A stretch of 47,653 nucleotides of DNA from Glaciimonas soli (GCF_009497155.1 NZ_WINI01000011.1:1-47653); one strand, 5' to 3'; shown: positions 1 to 9,334, counted from the stretch's first letter. Program-made: numbers and translations. The notes: generated from the sequence alone by a model not told the origin.

Positions 1-50
1 TTCTACCTTCACTTCGCAGCTTACTTCGCGTCGTTTTTTGCAGAGGCCGA

Positions 51-79
51 ACTATAGCAACCCACCTTCAACACCGCAA
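51..79 (-). promoter_or_regulatory. Strong sigma-70-type promoter pointing out of the window
   Basis: Read on the minus strand there is TTGCGG (74-79), a 17-base spacer and TATAGT (51-56). This is followed by a GC-rich discriminator (TCGGCCTC), and upstream by an A/T-rich tract at about 81-115 that could be an UP element. That combination is typical of rRNA, tRNA or ribosomal-protein promoters. The transcript would leave through the left edge, so its product is not visible. The sequence is seen directly; the stable-RNA role is inferred. Confidence 0.5.
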
Positions 80-192
80 GCAATTTTTGAAATATTTTCA
101 ATTTTATTTTATTAGCCTATAGTCTTAGAAAAATTGTCATTGAAATTCACAACATCAGGATGGCATACCTGTCTATCTAAGAGAAAGCGATT

Positions 193-1788
193 ATGTTTAC
201 CAGCCGCTATACAGTGTTCTTCAGTATCGCTCTACTAAGCCTTTTACTAGCCGCACTGGCGGTCACAGGAAAGATCAGTTGGTGGTGGTCGTTAATACCA
301 GCATTACTTACTCTACGTGGCATCTTAGATATACGTCAGAAGAATCACGCCATCTTGCGCAATTACCCTCTGATGGGGCACTTCCGTTTTTTATTTGAAA
401 TGATTCGGCCGGAAATACGTCAGTACTTTTTTGAGGGCGATAATGATGGCGCTCCGTTTACACGTAAAGAACGTAGCCTCGTTTATCAACGTGCGAAAGG
501 CGATGTCGATAGTCGGCCATTTGGCACCGAACTCAACGTAAAACAAACTGGTTACGAGTGGGTGGGGCATTCTTTAGCGCCAACAGTTCTCGCCAATCAC
601 GATTTCCGCGTCACAGTTGGTGCTGAGCGCGCCCAGCCCTATGCGATATCGGTTTTCAACGTCTCGGCTATGAGCTTCGGCGCACTATCGGCCAACGCCA
701 TACGCGCACTTAATAAAGGAGCGCAAAAAGGCGGCTTCTTGCACGATACCGGGGAGGGCTCCATTTCTCCACACCACCGCGAATTTGGCGGCGATCTCAA
801 CTGGCAAGTCGCTTCGGGTTATTTTGGATGTCGTAATGAAGACGGTACTTTCAATCAAGATAAATTTGCCGAACAAGCCAAGTCACCGCAAGTCAAACTG
901 ATTACAGTAAAACTGTCTCAAGGTGCGAAGCCAGGTCACGGCGGTATACTGCCAGCCGCCAAAATCACGCCGGAAATCTCTGCCACACGCGGCGTGCCTA
1001 TGGGGGTCGATTGCGTTTCTCCTGCGACGCACTCTTCATTTAAGACGCCGATAGGGCTACTCGAATTCATCCAAAAACTACGCACATTATCCGGTGACAA
1101 GCCCGTTGGTTTTAAGTTGTGCGTAGGTCACCCATGGGAATTTTTTGGCATAGTTAAGGCGATGCTGGAAACGAATATTCTGCCAGACTTTATTATCGTC
1201 GATGGCTCAGAAGGCGGTACTGGTGCTGCACCTTTGGAGTTCGTTGATCATGTTGGCATGCCATTACAAGAAGGTTTGCTGATGGTGCATAACACGCTAG
1301 TTGGCGCGGGGCTACGTGATCGCATCAAGATCGGCGCCAGCGGTAAAGTCATTACCGCTTTCGATGTCGCCCGTACCATTGCGATTGGTGCGGACTGGTG
1401 TAACTCAGCGCGCGGCTTTATGTTTTCTTTAGGCTGCATTCAGTCGCAAAGCTGCCATACGGATCGCTGCCCAACCGGCGTCGCGACTCAGGATCCGGGG
1501 CGAATGCAAGCATTAGTAGTTCCTGACAAAGCCGAACGTGTTTATCGCTTCCATCAAACTACTCTGCATGCGCTGCAGGAATTAGTCCAGGCGGCAGGGT
1601 TACCGCACACTTCGGCACTGCGCGCGCATCATATCGTACGACGCATCTCTGATCATGAAGTACGATTGATGTCGCAATTATTGAAATATCTGGAACCGGG
1701 CGATCTGCTTAATGGCAATTATCGCTATCAGGTGTACGAGAAGTACTGGCCGATCGCCCGTGCGGATAGTTTTCATCCGGCTTTATAA
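193..1788 (+). CDS. FMN-binding glutamate synthase family protein
   Basis: This 531-residue protein is built from a membrane-anchored N-terminus (hydrophobic segment about residues 8-43) and the FMN/iron-sulfur synthase domain of glutamate synthase large subunits. The iron-sulfur cysteines C415, C421 and C426 are visible in GCIQSQSCHTDRCPTGVATQ, and the flavin-barrel motif VDGSEGGTGAAP precedes them. It lacks the N-terminal glutaminase domain and the C-terminal GXGXG domain of true GltB, so it probably does not make glutamate from glutamine alone. Stand-alone proteins of this type are common in proteobacteria and their reaction is not settled. It is monocistronic and convergent with the ABC transporter gene 7 bases away. 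The ATG at 193 follows a purine-rich GAGAAAG stretch. Confidence 0.88.
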   Translation: MFTSRYTVFFSIALLSLLLAALAVTGKISWWWSLIPALLTLRGILDIRQKNHAILRNYPLMGHFRFLFEMIRPEIRQYFFEGDNDGAPFTRKERSLVYQRAKGDVDSRPFGTELNVKQTGYEWVGHSLAPTVLANHDFRVTVGAERAQPYAISVFNVSAMSFGALSANAIRALNKGAQKGGFLHDTGEGSISPHHREFGGDLNWQVASGYFGCRNEDGTFNQDKFAEQAKSPQVKLITVKLSQGAKPGHGGILPAAKITPEISATRGVPMGVDCVSPATHSSFKTPIGLLEFIQKLRTLSGDKPVGFKLCVGHPWEFFGIVKAMLETNILPDFIIVDGSEGGTGAAPLEFVDHVGMPLQEGLLMVHNTLVGAGLRDRIKIGASGKVITAFDVARTIAIGADWCNSARGFMFSLGCIQSQSCHTDRCPTGVATQDPGRMQALVVPDKAERVYRFHQTTLHALQELVQAAGLPHTSALRAHHIVRRISDHEVRLMSQLLKYLEPGDLLNGNYRYQVYEKYWPIARADSFHPAL

Positions 1789-1795
1789 AGTAACG

Positions 1796-3715
1796 TTAGA
1801 ACCGATTTAAATTAACCAACAAATCAGCATCTTCGGGGCGGCGCACAATAACCGCTCCGCTTCCATCTTTGGCATCAACCGCATCATCATCTTCAGCACC
1901 CAAAAATCCACCACTTTGATGCGCCCATAAACGCGCGTATAAACCGCCGCTGGCCAACAGACTATGATGATCACCTTCTTCAACGATGCGACCTTTGTCC
2001 AACACGATCAATCTATCCATCGCAGCAATCGTCGATAAACGATGGGCAATCGCCACCACGGTTTTGCCTTCCATCAAACGATACAAACTTGCCTGAATGG
2101 CCGACTCAACTTCCGAGTCCAACGCGCTGGTCGCTTCGTCTAACAACAGAATCGGCGCATCTTTCAACATCACGCGTGCAATTGCAATACGCTGGCGCTG
2201 ACCACCTGATAACTTAACACCACGTTCGCCGACATGTGCGTCATATCCTTTGCGGCCCTTTGCATCTTCCAATGTCAAAATGAAATCATGCGCCTCGGCC
2301 CGCTTGGCGGCAGCAATCATTTCCGCATCGCTGGCATCGGGACGTCCATACAAAATATTATCGCGTACTGAGCGATGCAATAACGATGTATCTTGCGTCA
2401 CCATCCCGATTTGTGCGCGCAAGCTATCTTGTGTGACGCGATGAATATCGGCGCCATCAATCAAAATGCGTCCCTTCTCAACGTCATAAAAGCGCAATAA
2501 CAAATTAACGATAGTGGATTTTCCAGAGCCGGAACGTCCAACCAAACCAATTTTTTCTCCAGGTCGTATATGCAGCGACAAATGCTCGATCACCGGACGT
2601 GGTCCGCCATAGGCAAAACTCACATCATCAAAACGCACTTCGCCGTGTTTTACATGCAAAGCAGTGGCATCCGCTATATCTGTCACAGCATGAGGACGCG
2701 ATAAAGTATTAATACCATCCTGTACCGTACCGACCTGCTCGAACAATGATGCCATTTCCCACATCACCCAGTGCGAAATACCATTCAAGCGCAATGCCAT
2801 CGCTGTCGCTGCGGCGACCGCACCAACACCAACCTGACCTTGTGTCCACAGCCACAGAACGACGCCTGCTGTACTCAGAATTAATAGCATGCCGAGAATA
2901 TGATTGGTAATTTCAAAGCCACTCACCAGACGCATTTGCCGCTTCACTGTGACTAAAAATTCATCCATCGCTGTTTTCGCATAAGATGCCTCACGCCCCG
3001 CATGTGAAAATAATTTCACTGTCGCGATATTCGTGTACGCATCGGTAATACGGCCCGTCATCAACGAACGCGCATCCGCTTGCGATTGTGCGACACGGCT
3101 CAGACGTGGCACAAAGTAGCGCAATGCAAAGGCATACAACGCCAACCAGCCCATAAATGGCAACAACATCCAAAAGCTAAAACTGCCGACTACTGTCACC
3201 ATCGTCACAAAGTAAATCAACACGAATACCAGAATATCACCCAATATCATGCAGATATCGCGTACTGCCAGCGCCGTTTGCATGACTTTGGCTGCCACTC
3301 GACCAGCGAATTCATCCTGATAAAAGCCCATGCTTTGACTCAGCATCATTCGATGAAAATTCCAGCGTAATAACATCGGGAAATTGCCTGCCAACGCCTG
3401 CTGCTTAAACATAGACTGCAAAGCCACCACAATCGGGCTGGCCAATAACACCACTGCCAACAACAATAATCCACCACGTTCCTGCGTCCATAGCAGCGAT
3501 GGCTGTACCTTACTTAGCCAATCAACGATGCGCCCCATCATTGAGAACAACATTGCCTCAAAAACGCCAATAACCGCCGTCAATAAAATCATGGCGACAA
3601 TGTAGCGGCGCAGGCCTTTGGTACAAGCCCAGATAAAAGCAGTGAAGCCGCGTGGTGGCGTCTTCAATACAGCATCTGGATAAGGATGCAGCAGTTTTTC
3701 AAACCATCCAAACAT
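1796..3715 (-). CDS. ABC transporter, fused permease and ATPase (exporter type)
   Basis: A half-size exporter of about 639 residues in the MsbA/multidrug (ABCB) family. The N-terminal half carries an ABC type-1 transmembrane domain with about six hydrophobic helices. The C-terminal half is the nucleotide-binding domain, with Walker A GRSGSGKST (about residue 390), signature LSGGQRQR (about 503), Walker B ILLLDEAT and the switch histidine in AHRLST. It would work as a homodimer in the inner membrane, moving a lipid, drug or peptide outward. The substrate cannot be told from sequence. An upstream in-frame ATG at 3751 exists, but the start at 3715 has a GGAG ribosome site at a good distance and starts directly at MFGWFEKLL. 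A structured repeat sits about 35 bases upstream. Confidence 0.87.
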   Translation of the reverse strand: MFGWFEKLLHPYPDAVLKTPPRGFTAFIWACTKGLRRYIVAMILLTAVIGVFEAMLFSMMGRIVDWLSKVQPSLLWTQERGGLLLLAVVLLASPIVVALQSMFKQQALAGNFPMLLRWNFHRMMLSQSMGFYQDEFAGRVAAKVMQTALAVRDICMILGDILVFVLIYFVTMVTVVGSFSFWMLLPFMGWLALYAFALRYFVPRLSRVAQSQADARSLMTGRITDAYTNIATVKLFSHAGREASYAKTAMDEFLVTVKRQMRLVSGFEITNHILGMLLILSTAGVVLWLWTQGQVGVGAVAAATAMALRLNGISHWVMWEMASLFEQVGTVQDGINTLSRPHAVTDIADATALHVKHGEVRFDDVSFAYGGPRPVIEHLSLHIRPGEKIGLVGRSGSGKSTIVNLLLRFYDVEKGRILIDGADIHRVTQDSLRAQIGMVTQDTSLLHRSVRDNILYGRPDASDAEMIAAAKRAEAHDFILTLEDAKGRKGYDAHVGERGVKLSGGQRQRIAIARVMLKDAPILLLDEATSALDSEVESAIQASLYRLMEGKTVVAIAHRLSTIAAMDRLIVLDKGRIVEEGDHHSLLASGGLYARLWAHQSGGFLGAEDDDAVDAKDGSGAVIVRRPEDADLLVNLNRF

Positions 3716-3749
3716 ATGCCTACTCCAGAAAATAAAGTTAAGTGCTTCC

Positions 3750-3832
3750 AAACCATTGTTTAGATTAAGCGTATCGACAAAGACAGTACGGCTGTACGAC
3801 TAGGAGATACGACAACATCTAAACGATGTTTT
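3750..3832. repeat. Structured intergenic element, copy 1
   Basis: A 16-base arm (3750-3765) pairs with 3817-3832 with two mismatches. Inside it, CGTATC (3770-3775) pairs with GATACG (3806-3811). The core between them reads AGACAGTACGGCTGTACGAC followed by TAGGAG, and contains a small GTAC-loop-GTAC hairpin. The same core occurs at 12606-12633 inside an unrelated long stem. It lies between maiA and the ABC transporter gene, both on the minus strand. Function unknown; it may be an RNA structure, a terminator-like element or a non-autonomous mobile repeat. Confidence 0.75.
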
Positions 3833-3925
3833 GGGAACGCTTATTTGGATTCCCGCAAAACAGGCATCAAATTAGACCAGGCATTTTGTGCCCATGCAGG
3901 GAACATAGGAAAGAAGTAATTAATT

Positions 3926-3968
3926 AGCGCCAACAACATCACCCAAGGCATAGCCCTGGGTGTGCGCT
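3926..3968 (-). other. GC-rich hairpin downstream of maiA
   Basis: ACCCAAGGC pairs with GCCCTGGGT around a three-base loop (3941-3961), with an outer AGCGC/GCGCT helix (3926-3930 with 3964-3968). It sits about 50 bases past the maiA stop codon. There is no U-run on either strand, so it is at best a pause or Rho-type 3' end structure. The other bases between 3833 and 4020 show nothing recognisable. Confidence 0.35.
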
Positions 3969-4020
3969 ATATCGTTCGGATACAAAAGACAGTATCCGGT
4001 ACGTTTTGTGTAAGCGCTAT

Positions 4021-4692
4021 TTATGCCTCGGCGTCCGGCTGATTTTCCGGTGCTGCTCTGACAAACGCATCAAGTTGCAGACAATGCGCATAAATACGCA
4101 TCAATGTTGGCATTCCCGACAAATCACATTGTAATCGTTGTGCATTAAATAACTGCGGCACTAAGCAACAATCAGCCATGGTCGGTGTGTCACCATAACA
4201 AAATTTACCGACACGAGTGTCAGCCGCCAACTGCGCTTCCAATGCTGCCAAACCTGTTTCACACCAATGGCGATACCATTTGTTTTTGGCCTCCTCATCC
4301 ACCTTCAATTCGCGTACCAAATAACGTAGCACGCGTAAATTGTTAAGAGGATGAATGTCACAAGCAATCGACAACGCAATATTCCGTACAAAAGCGCGAT
4401 CTATCGGTGCCGACGGCAACAAGGCAACATGTGGATAGATCTCTTCCAGATATTCGATAATGGCAAGTGATTGATTCAAGGTGGAATGACTTGCCATTTT
4501 TCCAACCGCCATATCGTCGATCAACGTTGGCACTACACCATTCGGATTGAGCTGACGATATTCCGGGCTTAACTGTTCGCCGCCATTTTTTAACAAATGT
4601 ACTGGAACGGTTTCGTACGGCAAATCCTTCAGATTCAACGCTATACGCACCCGATAGGCGGCAGAACTACGAAAGTAGCTATAGAGTTTCAT
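4021..4692 (-). CDS. maiA: Maleylacetoacetate / maleylpyruvate isomerase (zeta-class GST)
   Basis: This 223-residue protein has the glutathione S-transferase fold of the zeta class. The N-terminal thioredoxin-like domain starts MKLYSYFRSSAAYRVRIALN, where family members carry an SSCS/SSAS active-site motif binding the glutathione thiol. NPNGVVPTLID and QSLAIIEYLEE are the usual glutathione-binding elements. The C-terminal helical domain has the family signature around ADCCLVPQLFNAQR. It would isomerise the cis double bond of maleylacetoacetate or maleylpyruvate, using glutathione. The FAH-family hydrolase gene lies about 100 bases upstream on the same strand, which fits consecutive steps of tyrosine or gentisate breakdown. 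Which of the two substrates is used cannot be decided here. Confidence 0.85.
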   Translation of the reverse strand: MKLYSYFRSSAAYRVRIALNLKDLPYETVPVHLLKNGGEQLSPEYRQLNPNGVVPTLIDDMAVGKMASHSTLNQSLAIIEYLEEIYPHVALLPSAPIDRAFVRNIALSIACDIHPLNNLRVLRYLVRELKVDEEAKNKWYRHWCETGLAALEAQLAADTRVGKFCYGDTPTMADCCLVPQLFNAQRLQCDLSGMPTLMRIYAHCLQLDAFVRAAPENQPDAEA

Positions 4693-4790
4693 ATCTCCTC
4701 CTATATTTTTTGTATAGTTGCATCAGCGTAGACTATCCAACTGAATTGACTAGTTTTCCTTCTGATCCGAAAAGTCTACTACTAATGCGA

Positions 4791-5477
4791 CTAAACCAGA
4801 CGTACCTTCAGTCCACTCACACCATCAACACTACCCTCAAGCACATCGCCTTTTACCACCGCAGCAACACCCGCTGGCGTGCCGGTAAAAATCAAATCGC
4901 CCGCACGTAATTCGAAGTAGGTAGAAAGATACTCGATAGTTTCTGCAATGCTCCAAATCAATTGGGCAATATCACCTTGTTGTCGCGCCTGACCGTTCAC
5001 GGCAAGTTGAATACTACCGCTGGTTTTAAGATCTGAAGAAGGATGAATCGATGAGATCGGTGCGGAGTAATCAAAACCTTTACCGGTAGACCAAGGGCGG
5101 CCTTGTTTTTTTGCCTCCCCCTGCAAATCACGGCGGGTCATGTCGAGACCAACGGCGTAACCAAAAATATGTTTTGCCGCGTCTGCTGCCAAAATATTTT
5201 TGCCGCCGCTCTTCAGAGCAACGACCAATTCAATTTCATGATGCAAATCTTGTGTGCGCGATGGATAAGGCATTTCGCCGACGCTACCACTTGCCACTGG
5301 CAAAACTGCATCGGCTGGCTTCATAAAAAAGAATGGCGCTTCACGCTCGCTATGGCCCATTTCTTTCGCATGTTCAGCGTAATTACGGCCTACACAGTAA
5401 ATGCGATGCACCGGAAAAAGTGCTTCACTACCTTCAATCGGGACAACTGCTTGCTGTGGGGGAAAGGCGAATTGCAT
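4791..5477 (-). CDS. Fumarylacetoacetate hydrolase family protein (probable fumarylpyruvate hydrolase)
   Basis: A 228-residue FAH-fold hydrolase. The conserved entry motif [16 protein letters not shown] and the metal-binding acidic stretch [11 protein letters not shown] are both present, as is the C-terminal [12 protein letters not shown] loop. At this length it matches the short bacterial acylpyruvate/fumarylpyruvate hydrolases rather than the roughly 420-residue tyrosine-pathway enzyme. Next to maiA it would cleave the isomerised product into fumarate plus pyruvate, which points to the gentisate branch (NagL/NagK-like). Other FAH-family reactions, such as oxaloacetate tautomerisation or decarboxylation, remain possible. 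The start is the ATG at 5477, preceded by CGGAGAC on the minus strand. Confidence 0.83.
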   Translation of the reverse strand: MQFAFPPQQAVVPIEGSEALFPVHRIYCVGRNYAEHAKEMGHSEREAPFFFMKPADAVLPVASGSVGEMPYPSRTQDLHHEIELVVALKSGGKNILAADAAKHIFGYAVGLDMTRRDLQGEAKKQGRPWSTGKGFDYSAPISSIHPSSDLKTSGSIQLAVNGQARQQGDIAQLIWSIAETIEYLSTYFELRAGDLIFTGTPAGVAAVVKGDVLEGSVDGVSGLKVRLV

Positions 5478-5613
5478 AAAAGTCTCCGTTATTAAACTGA
5501 GTGAGACGACTATGTTATCAGTGCGGGAAATTGCTGTAACCAGAAATATGACGTTATTTTTTTAATTTTTTCTTAATAAAACTTGCACAAAACCGGTTAT
5601 CAGCGGCAAAGCA

Positions 5614-6789
5614 TCAAACATCCTCTTTGCCAAAAAATTTCCTTAAGCGTCGCACCGCTTCTTGTAAATTTTCCATCGATGTTGCGTATGACAGGCGAAT
5701 GTAGTTAGGCGCGGTAAAAGCGCCGAAATCCAATCCGGAAACCACACTCACGCCGACTTCCTGCATGATCCCTTTGACCAGATGATCAGCATCATCAGCC
5801 AATGCGCTGCAATCCGCATAAATATAAAAGGCACCATCTGGAATTACCGGCACTTTAAAACCAAGTGCGATCAACTCTGGGACCAAAAAATCGCGACGAC
5901 GTTTAAATTCAGCCTTACGCTCTTCATAAATAGCCAGCGATGCCGGTTCAAAACAAGCCAACGCGGCATGTTGTGCGATAGATGACGCGCAAATGAATAA
6001 GTTTTGCGCCAATTTTTCGATCTGCGGCACCAGTTTTTCCGGCAAAACTAACCAGCCTAATCGCCAGCCTGTCATATTGAAATACTTGGAAAAGCTATTG
6101 ATAACGATCACATCATCACTGAGAGACAAGGCCGAGAACGGTTGAGCATCGTAAGTCAATCCTTGATAGATCTCATCCACAATGGCGAAACCATTTTTCT
6201 CGCGCACAGTAGCAAGAATTTTTGCCAACTCATCTGGCAGAATGGATGTGCCAGTTGGATTTGACGGCGATGCCAACAAAACCCCACGCGTAGCGGCGCT
6301 CCAATGTAAGCGTACCGCCTCGTCGGATAATTGAAAACGTTGCTCAGGCCCGCTGGCAATCATCTGCGCCACACCATCAAACGCCGCAACGAAATGTCGA
6401 TTGCAAGGATAAGATGGATCCGGCATCAACACTTCTGCGCCCTTCTCCACCAACGCCGCACACGCCAACAACAATGCGGCCGATGCTCCAGCCGTGACCA
6501 CGATACGTGACGGCGTAATTTCCAATCCATACACACTTCTGTAGTGATCGGAAATCGCAGCACGCAAAGCGGGCAAACCGGTAGCAGAGGTGTACTGCAT
6601 TTTGCCGTCATTCATAGCCTGCGTCGCCGCGGCAACGACCAATGGCGGCGCAGTAAAATCGGGTTCGCCAATACCCATATGAATAATATGCCGGCCTTGC
6701 TGCTCCAAAGCGGCAGCCATTTTTGCCAATTCCATGACATGGAACGGCGCAATATTGTCGAGGCGAGAAGCGAGGTTGGCTAAATTCAT
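5614..6789 (-). CDS. PLP-dependent aminotransferase, class I (aspartate aminotransferase family)
   Basis: A 391-residue fold-type I aminotransferase. The cofactor lysine is in SFSKYFNMTGWRLGW (about residue 234). The phosphate/ring-binding region ASPSNPTGT and the C-terminal arginine loop NYIRLSYA are also present, as is the N-terminal substrate motif MGIGEPDF. It transfers an amino group between an amino acid and a 2-oxo acid in the cytoplasm. The sequence does not separate aspartate, aromatic or alanine-type specificity. It stands alone between a palindromic repeat upstream and the FAH gene downstream. Confidence 0.85.
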   Translation of the reverse strand: MNLANLASRLDNIAPFHVMELAKMAAALEQQGRHIIHMGIGEPDFTAPPLVVAAATQAMNDGKMQYTSATGLPALRAAISDHYRSVYGLEITPSRIVVTAGASAALLLACAALVEKGAEVLMPDPSYPCNRHFVAAFDGVAQMIASGPEQRFQLSDEAVRLHWSAATRGVLLASPSNPTGTSILPDELAKILATVREKNGFAIVDEIYQGLTYDAQPFSALSLSDDVIVINSFSKYFNMTGWRLGWLVLPEKLVPQIEKLAQNLFICASSIAQHAALACFEPASLAIYEERKAEFKRRRDFLVPELIALGFKVPVIPDGAFYIYADCSALADDADHLVKGIMQEVGVSVVSGLDFGAFTAPNYIRLSYATSMENLQEAVRRLRKFFGKEDV

Positions 6790-6827
6790 AGGGAAATGTA
6801 GTGATAATTTTTGAATAAATAATGTCT

Positions 6828-6937
6828 AATAACCGATTGAAAAATCACCTCGTCATTCCCGCGAACGCGGAAATCCATCTTATGCAACTTGGATCCCCGC
6901 GTTCGCGGGGACGGCGATAATTTTCAAATCGGTTATT
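6828..6937. repeat. Palindromic intergenic repeat with nested CCCGCGAACGCGG arms
   Basis: The outer arms AATAACCGATTGAAAA and its complement (near 6922-6937) enclose two inverted copies of a TCATTCCCGCGAACGCGG-type sequence at about 6852-6875 and 6890-6912. This CCCGCGAACGCGG word is a familiar dispersed repeat of beta- and gammaproteobacterial genomes. The element lies between nusB and the aminotransferase and could serve as a 3' end structure for nusB. There is no clean U-run, so a transposable or REP-type origin is more likely. Confidence 0.65.
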
Positions 6938-6964
6938 TTGAATTAGCTATGCATAAAACGATGC

Positions 6965-7444
6965 TTAAACGCGATGCTTTGCGTTGATCTCTGTCTGCCG
7001 CACTTTCGCAGCAAATTTATCCAGCACACCGTTAACATATTTATGACCATCAATTCCACCAAATGACTTAGTCAATTCAACGGCTTCATTGATCACAACT
7101 TTGTACGGAATTTCCAGATGGTTCTGCAACTCAAATGCACCGATCAATAACGCCGCATGCTCAATAGGCGATAGTTCCGTAATTTTGCGGTCTATCAACG
7201 GTGCCAATTCCGCACGTAGCGACGTTGCATCTTTTACCGCACCAAACAACAAGGCATTGAAATGCTCCACATCGGCTTTATCAAAGCCATGCGCTTCACG
7301 GATGTTGGCATGAATGTCGTGCACATCTTCATTGCTCAGCAACCATTGATATAAACCTTGCAGCGCAAACTCACGCGACCGGTGACGAGGTGTGCGGTTC
7401 TTGCTTGGATTGGCATGGGTAGATTGCGTTTTGTTAGTCATCAT
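6965..7444 (-). CDS. nusB: Transcription antitermination protein NusB
   Basis: A 159-residue all-helical NusB. The conserved N-terminal stretch [18 protein letters not shown] and the C-terminal motif [18 protein letters not shown] followed by KYVNGVLDK are diagnostic. With NusE (S10) it binds the boxA RNA and supports antitermination of rRNA operons. The N-terminus carries a charged extension of about 20 residues before the family core. It lies 11 bases after ribH, in the ribBA-ribH-nusB order common in proteobacteria. Two adjacent ATG codons (7444 and 7441) are possible starts. Confidence 0.95.
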   Translation of the reverse strand: MMTNKTQSTHANPSKNRTPRHRSREFALQGLYQWLLSNEDVHDIHANIREAHGFDKADVEHFNALLFGAVKDATSLRAELAPLIDRKITELSPIEHAALLIGAFELQNHLEIPYKVVINEAVELTKSFGGIDGHKYVNGVLDKFAAKVRQTEINAKHRV

Positions 7445-7455
7445 TTTTTCCGTTT

Positions 7456-7947
7456 TTACTCTTCTTCGTCACCAGTTGACTCAGCCAATTCTTCCAGTGC
7501 GATAGACAAATTTGCCATTTCCACTGCTACACGCGCGGCATCAACGCCTTTTTCTTTCATGCGTACTTCTGCTTGTTCATCATTCTCAGTCGTCAAGACT
7601 GCATTGGCGATCGGAATACCGAATTCCAAACCGACTTCACTGATGCCGCGACCTGATTCGTTCGAGACTAATTCAAAGTGATAAGTCTCTCCGCGAATCA
7701 CTGCGCCCAATGCCACTAACGCATCAAATTGCATGGTTTCTGCCAATTTTTGCAATGCCAGCGGAATTTCCAACGCGCCAGGAACGGTGACATGCAAGAT
7801 ATCGGCATCGTCTACGCCCAGATGTTGTAATTCGCCTAAACAAGCTGACAATAAACCGTGGCAAACATCTTCATTAAAACGCGCTTGCACAATACCGATA
7901 CGCAAACCTGCACCGTTGAGGTTAGTTTCATAAGTTCCGACTGTCAT
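7456..7947 (-). CDS. ribH: 6,7-dimethyl-8-ribityllumazine synthase
   Basis: The 163-residue lumazine synthase condenses 5-amino-6-ribitylaminouracil with 3,4-dihydroxy-2-butanone 4-phosphate, the penultimate step of riboflavin synthesis. Visible landmarks are [12 protein letters not shown] at the N-terminus, [14 protein letters not shown], and the substrate loop [16 protein letters not shown] with its catalytic histidine. An in-frame ATG at 8001 would add 18 residues without family resemblance. The ATG at 7947 is preceded by AAAGGAAAG, so it was chosen. The C-terminus ends in an acidic tail. It sits between ribBA and nusB and is probably co-transcribed with them. Confidence 0.95.
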   Translation of the reverse strand: MTVGTYETNLNGAGLRIGIVQARFNEDVCHGLLSACLGELQHLGVDDADILHVTVPGALEIPLALQKLAETMQFDALVALGAVIRGETYHFELVSNESGRGISEVGLEFGIPIANAVLTTENDEQAEVRMKEKGVDAARVAVEMANLSIALEELAESTGDEEE

Positions 7948-8062
7948 GGCTTTCCTTTTTGCGCAGCGCGCCTTAGTTACAACATTTTTTACAACAAACA
8001 ATTACAACAAATTATGAATCGTTGCGGGCACGGCTTGCCGCACCCTTACCTTATTTAGACTT

Positions 8063-8116
8063 CTTTCGGAGCGTAGCGACCAGCACAATATTGTGTCGCG
8101 CAATCGGTTCCGAAAG
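8063..8116. other. Two-helix intergenic structure between ribBA and ribH
   Basis: CTTTCGGA (8063-8070) pairs perfectly with TCCGAAAG (8109-8116). Inside, GCGAC (8076-8080) pairs with GTCGC (8095-8099) over a loop containing CACAATATTGTG. It begins eight bases after the ribBA stop codon and lies about 115 bases before ribH. There is no U-run on either side, so it is not a classical terminator. It could be an mRNA-processing or stability structure. Confidence 0.45.
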
Positions 8117-8123
8117 CAGTGCA

Positions 8124-9236
8124 TTAACTATTCGGTTTATTTTGATAGCCAGTTACTTCTAACTCAAAACCCGCCATCGAAGGCATTTTTCTTGGACTTG
8201 CCAGCAACTTCATTTTGCCGACGCCTAAATCTTTCAGAATTTGAGCACCAATACCGTAAGTGCGTAAATCAACCCGCGGAGCCGGTGCTTTAATCCCTTT
8301 ATCGCATGCATCGAGTGCTGAAAACTTATCGAAAATCTGTTCTGCCGATTGCTCGCAATTGAGCAACACCACAACTCCACACGGCGAGGCCGCAATTGCC
8401 TGCAAAGCCGATGCCATATTCCAGGAGTGATTAGTCGCTTCAGTTTCCAACAAATCCAGAACCGATACTGGTTGATGCACACGCACCAGCGTTTCTACAT
8501 CCGCAGTTGGTGTGCCATGCACCAGCGCCAAATGCGCACTGCCGCTAGGCGTATCGCGGTAAGCAATGGTTCTGAAACTGCCTTGTGCAGTTTGGGTGGT
8601 GCGTTCAGCCAAACGCTCAATCACGCTTTCATGCTGGCTTCGATAGTGAATCAAATCGGCAATCGTGCCGACTTTTAAATTATGCTCTTTTGAAAATTCC
8701 AGCAAATCTGGCAAACGTGCCATAGTGCCGTCTTCCTTCAGGATTTCGCAAATCACTGACGCTGGTGTCAAACCTGCCATGTGAGTTAAATCACAGCCCG
8801 CCTCAGTATGACCAGCACGCATCAACACGCCGCCCTTTTTGGCTTTGAGCGGGAAAATATGGCCGGGCTGAACGATGTCGCTCGGCTTAGCATTTTTTGC
8901 TACCGCAACCTGGATAGTGCGGGCACGGTCTGCCGCTGAAATACCGGTTGTAACACCTTCTGCGGCTTCAATCGAGACCGTGAAATTGGTGCCATAAGCG
9001 GTGCCATTACGACTGGTCATCATGCTCAAATCCAGCAAGTCACAACGCTCTTCAGTCAGCGTCAGACAAACCAGGCCACGCGCATGTTTCACCATAAAGT
9101 TGATTGCTTCCGGCGTCACGAAATCGGCGGCCAGGACTAAATCGCCTTCATTTTCTCTATCTTCTTCATCGACCAGTATCACCATACGACCGGCGCGTAA
9201 TTCAGCAATGATTTCTTCGGTTGTTGCAATTGACAT
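8124..9236 (-). CDS. ribBA: RibBA-type protein: active DHBP synthase fused to a degenerate GTP cyclohydrolase II domain
   Basis: This 370-residue protein has two halves. Residues 1-205 are 3,4-dihydroxy-2-butanone 4-phosphate synthase, with the acidic metal loop [11 protein letters not shown] and the [11 protein letters not shown] motif intact. Residues about 210-365 align with GTP cyclohydrolase II, but the zinc-binding cysteines (the CxCG motif of RibA) are absent: the matching stretch reads [17 protein letters not shown]. The second half is therefore probably not a working cyclohydrolase, and a separate ribA is expected elsewhere. Such fusions are common in Burkholderiales. An upstream ATG at 9266 exists, but MSIATTEEI at 9236 matches the family start. 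It begins the ribBA-ribH-nusB group. Confidence 0.92.
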   Translation of the reverse strand: MSIATTEEIIAELRAGRMVILVDEEDRENEGDLVLAADFVTPEAINFMVKHARGLVCLTLTEERCDLLDLSMMTSRNGTAYGTNFTVSIEAAEGVTTGISAADRARTIQVAVAKNAKPSDIVQPGHIFPLKAKKGGVLMRAGHTEAGCDLTHMAGLTPASVICEILKEDGTMARLPDLLEFSKEHNLKVGTIADLIHYRSQHESVIERLAERTTQTAQGSFRTIAYRDTPSGSAHLALVHGTPTADVETLVRVHQPVSVLDLLETEATNHSWNMASALQAIAASPCGVVVLLNCEQSAEQIFDKFSALDACDKGIKAPAPRVDLRTYGIGAQILKDLGVGKMKLLASPRKMPSMAGFELEVTGYQNKPNS

Positions 9237-9334
9237 GTTTTTGCCTTGAAATAAGAAAACGATCAAGCTTGGGTTAAAGCCATCTCGCCATTTTAATAGA
9301 TTTCATTATTCGATAAATGCCGTCAGAAACCAGA

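Noticed and set aside
9237-9334. FMN riboswitch upstream of ribBA
   Set aside because: The 98 bases before ribBA show none of the conserved RFN-element segments.
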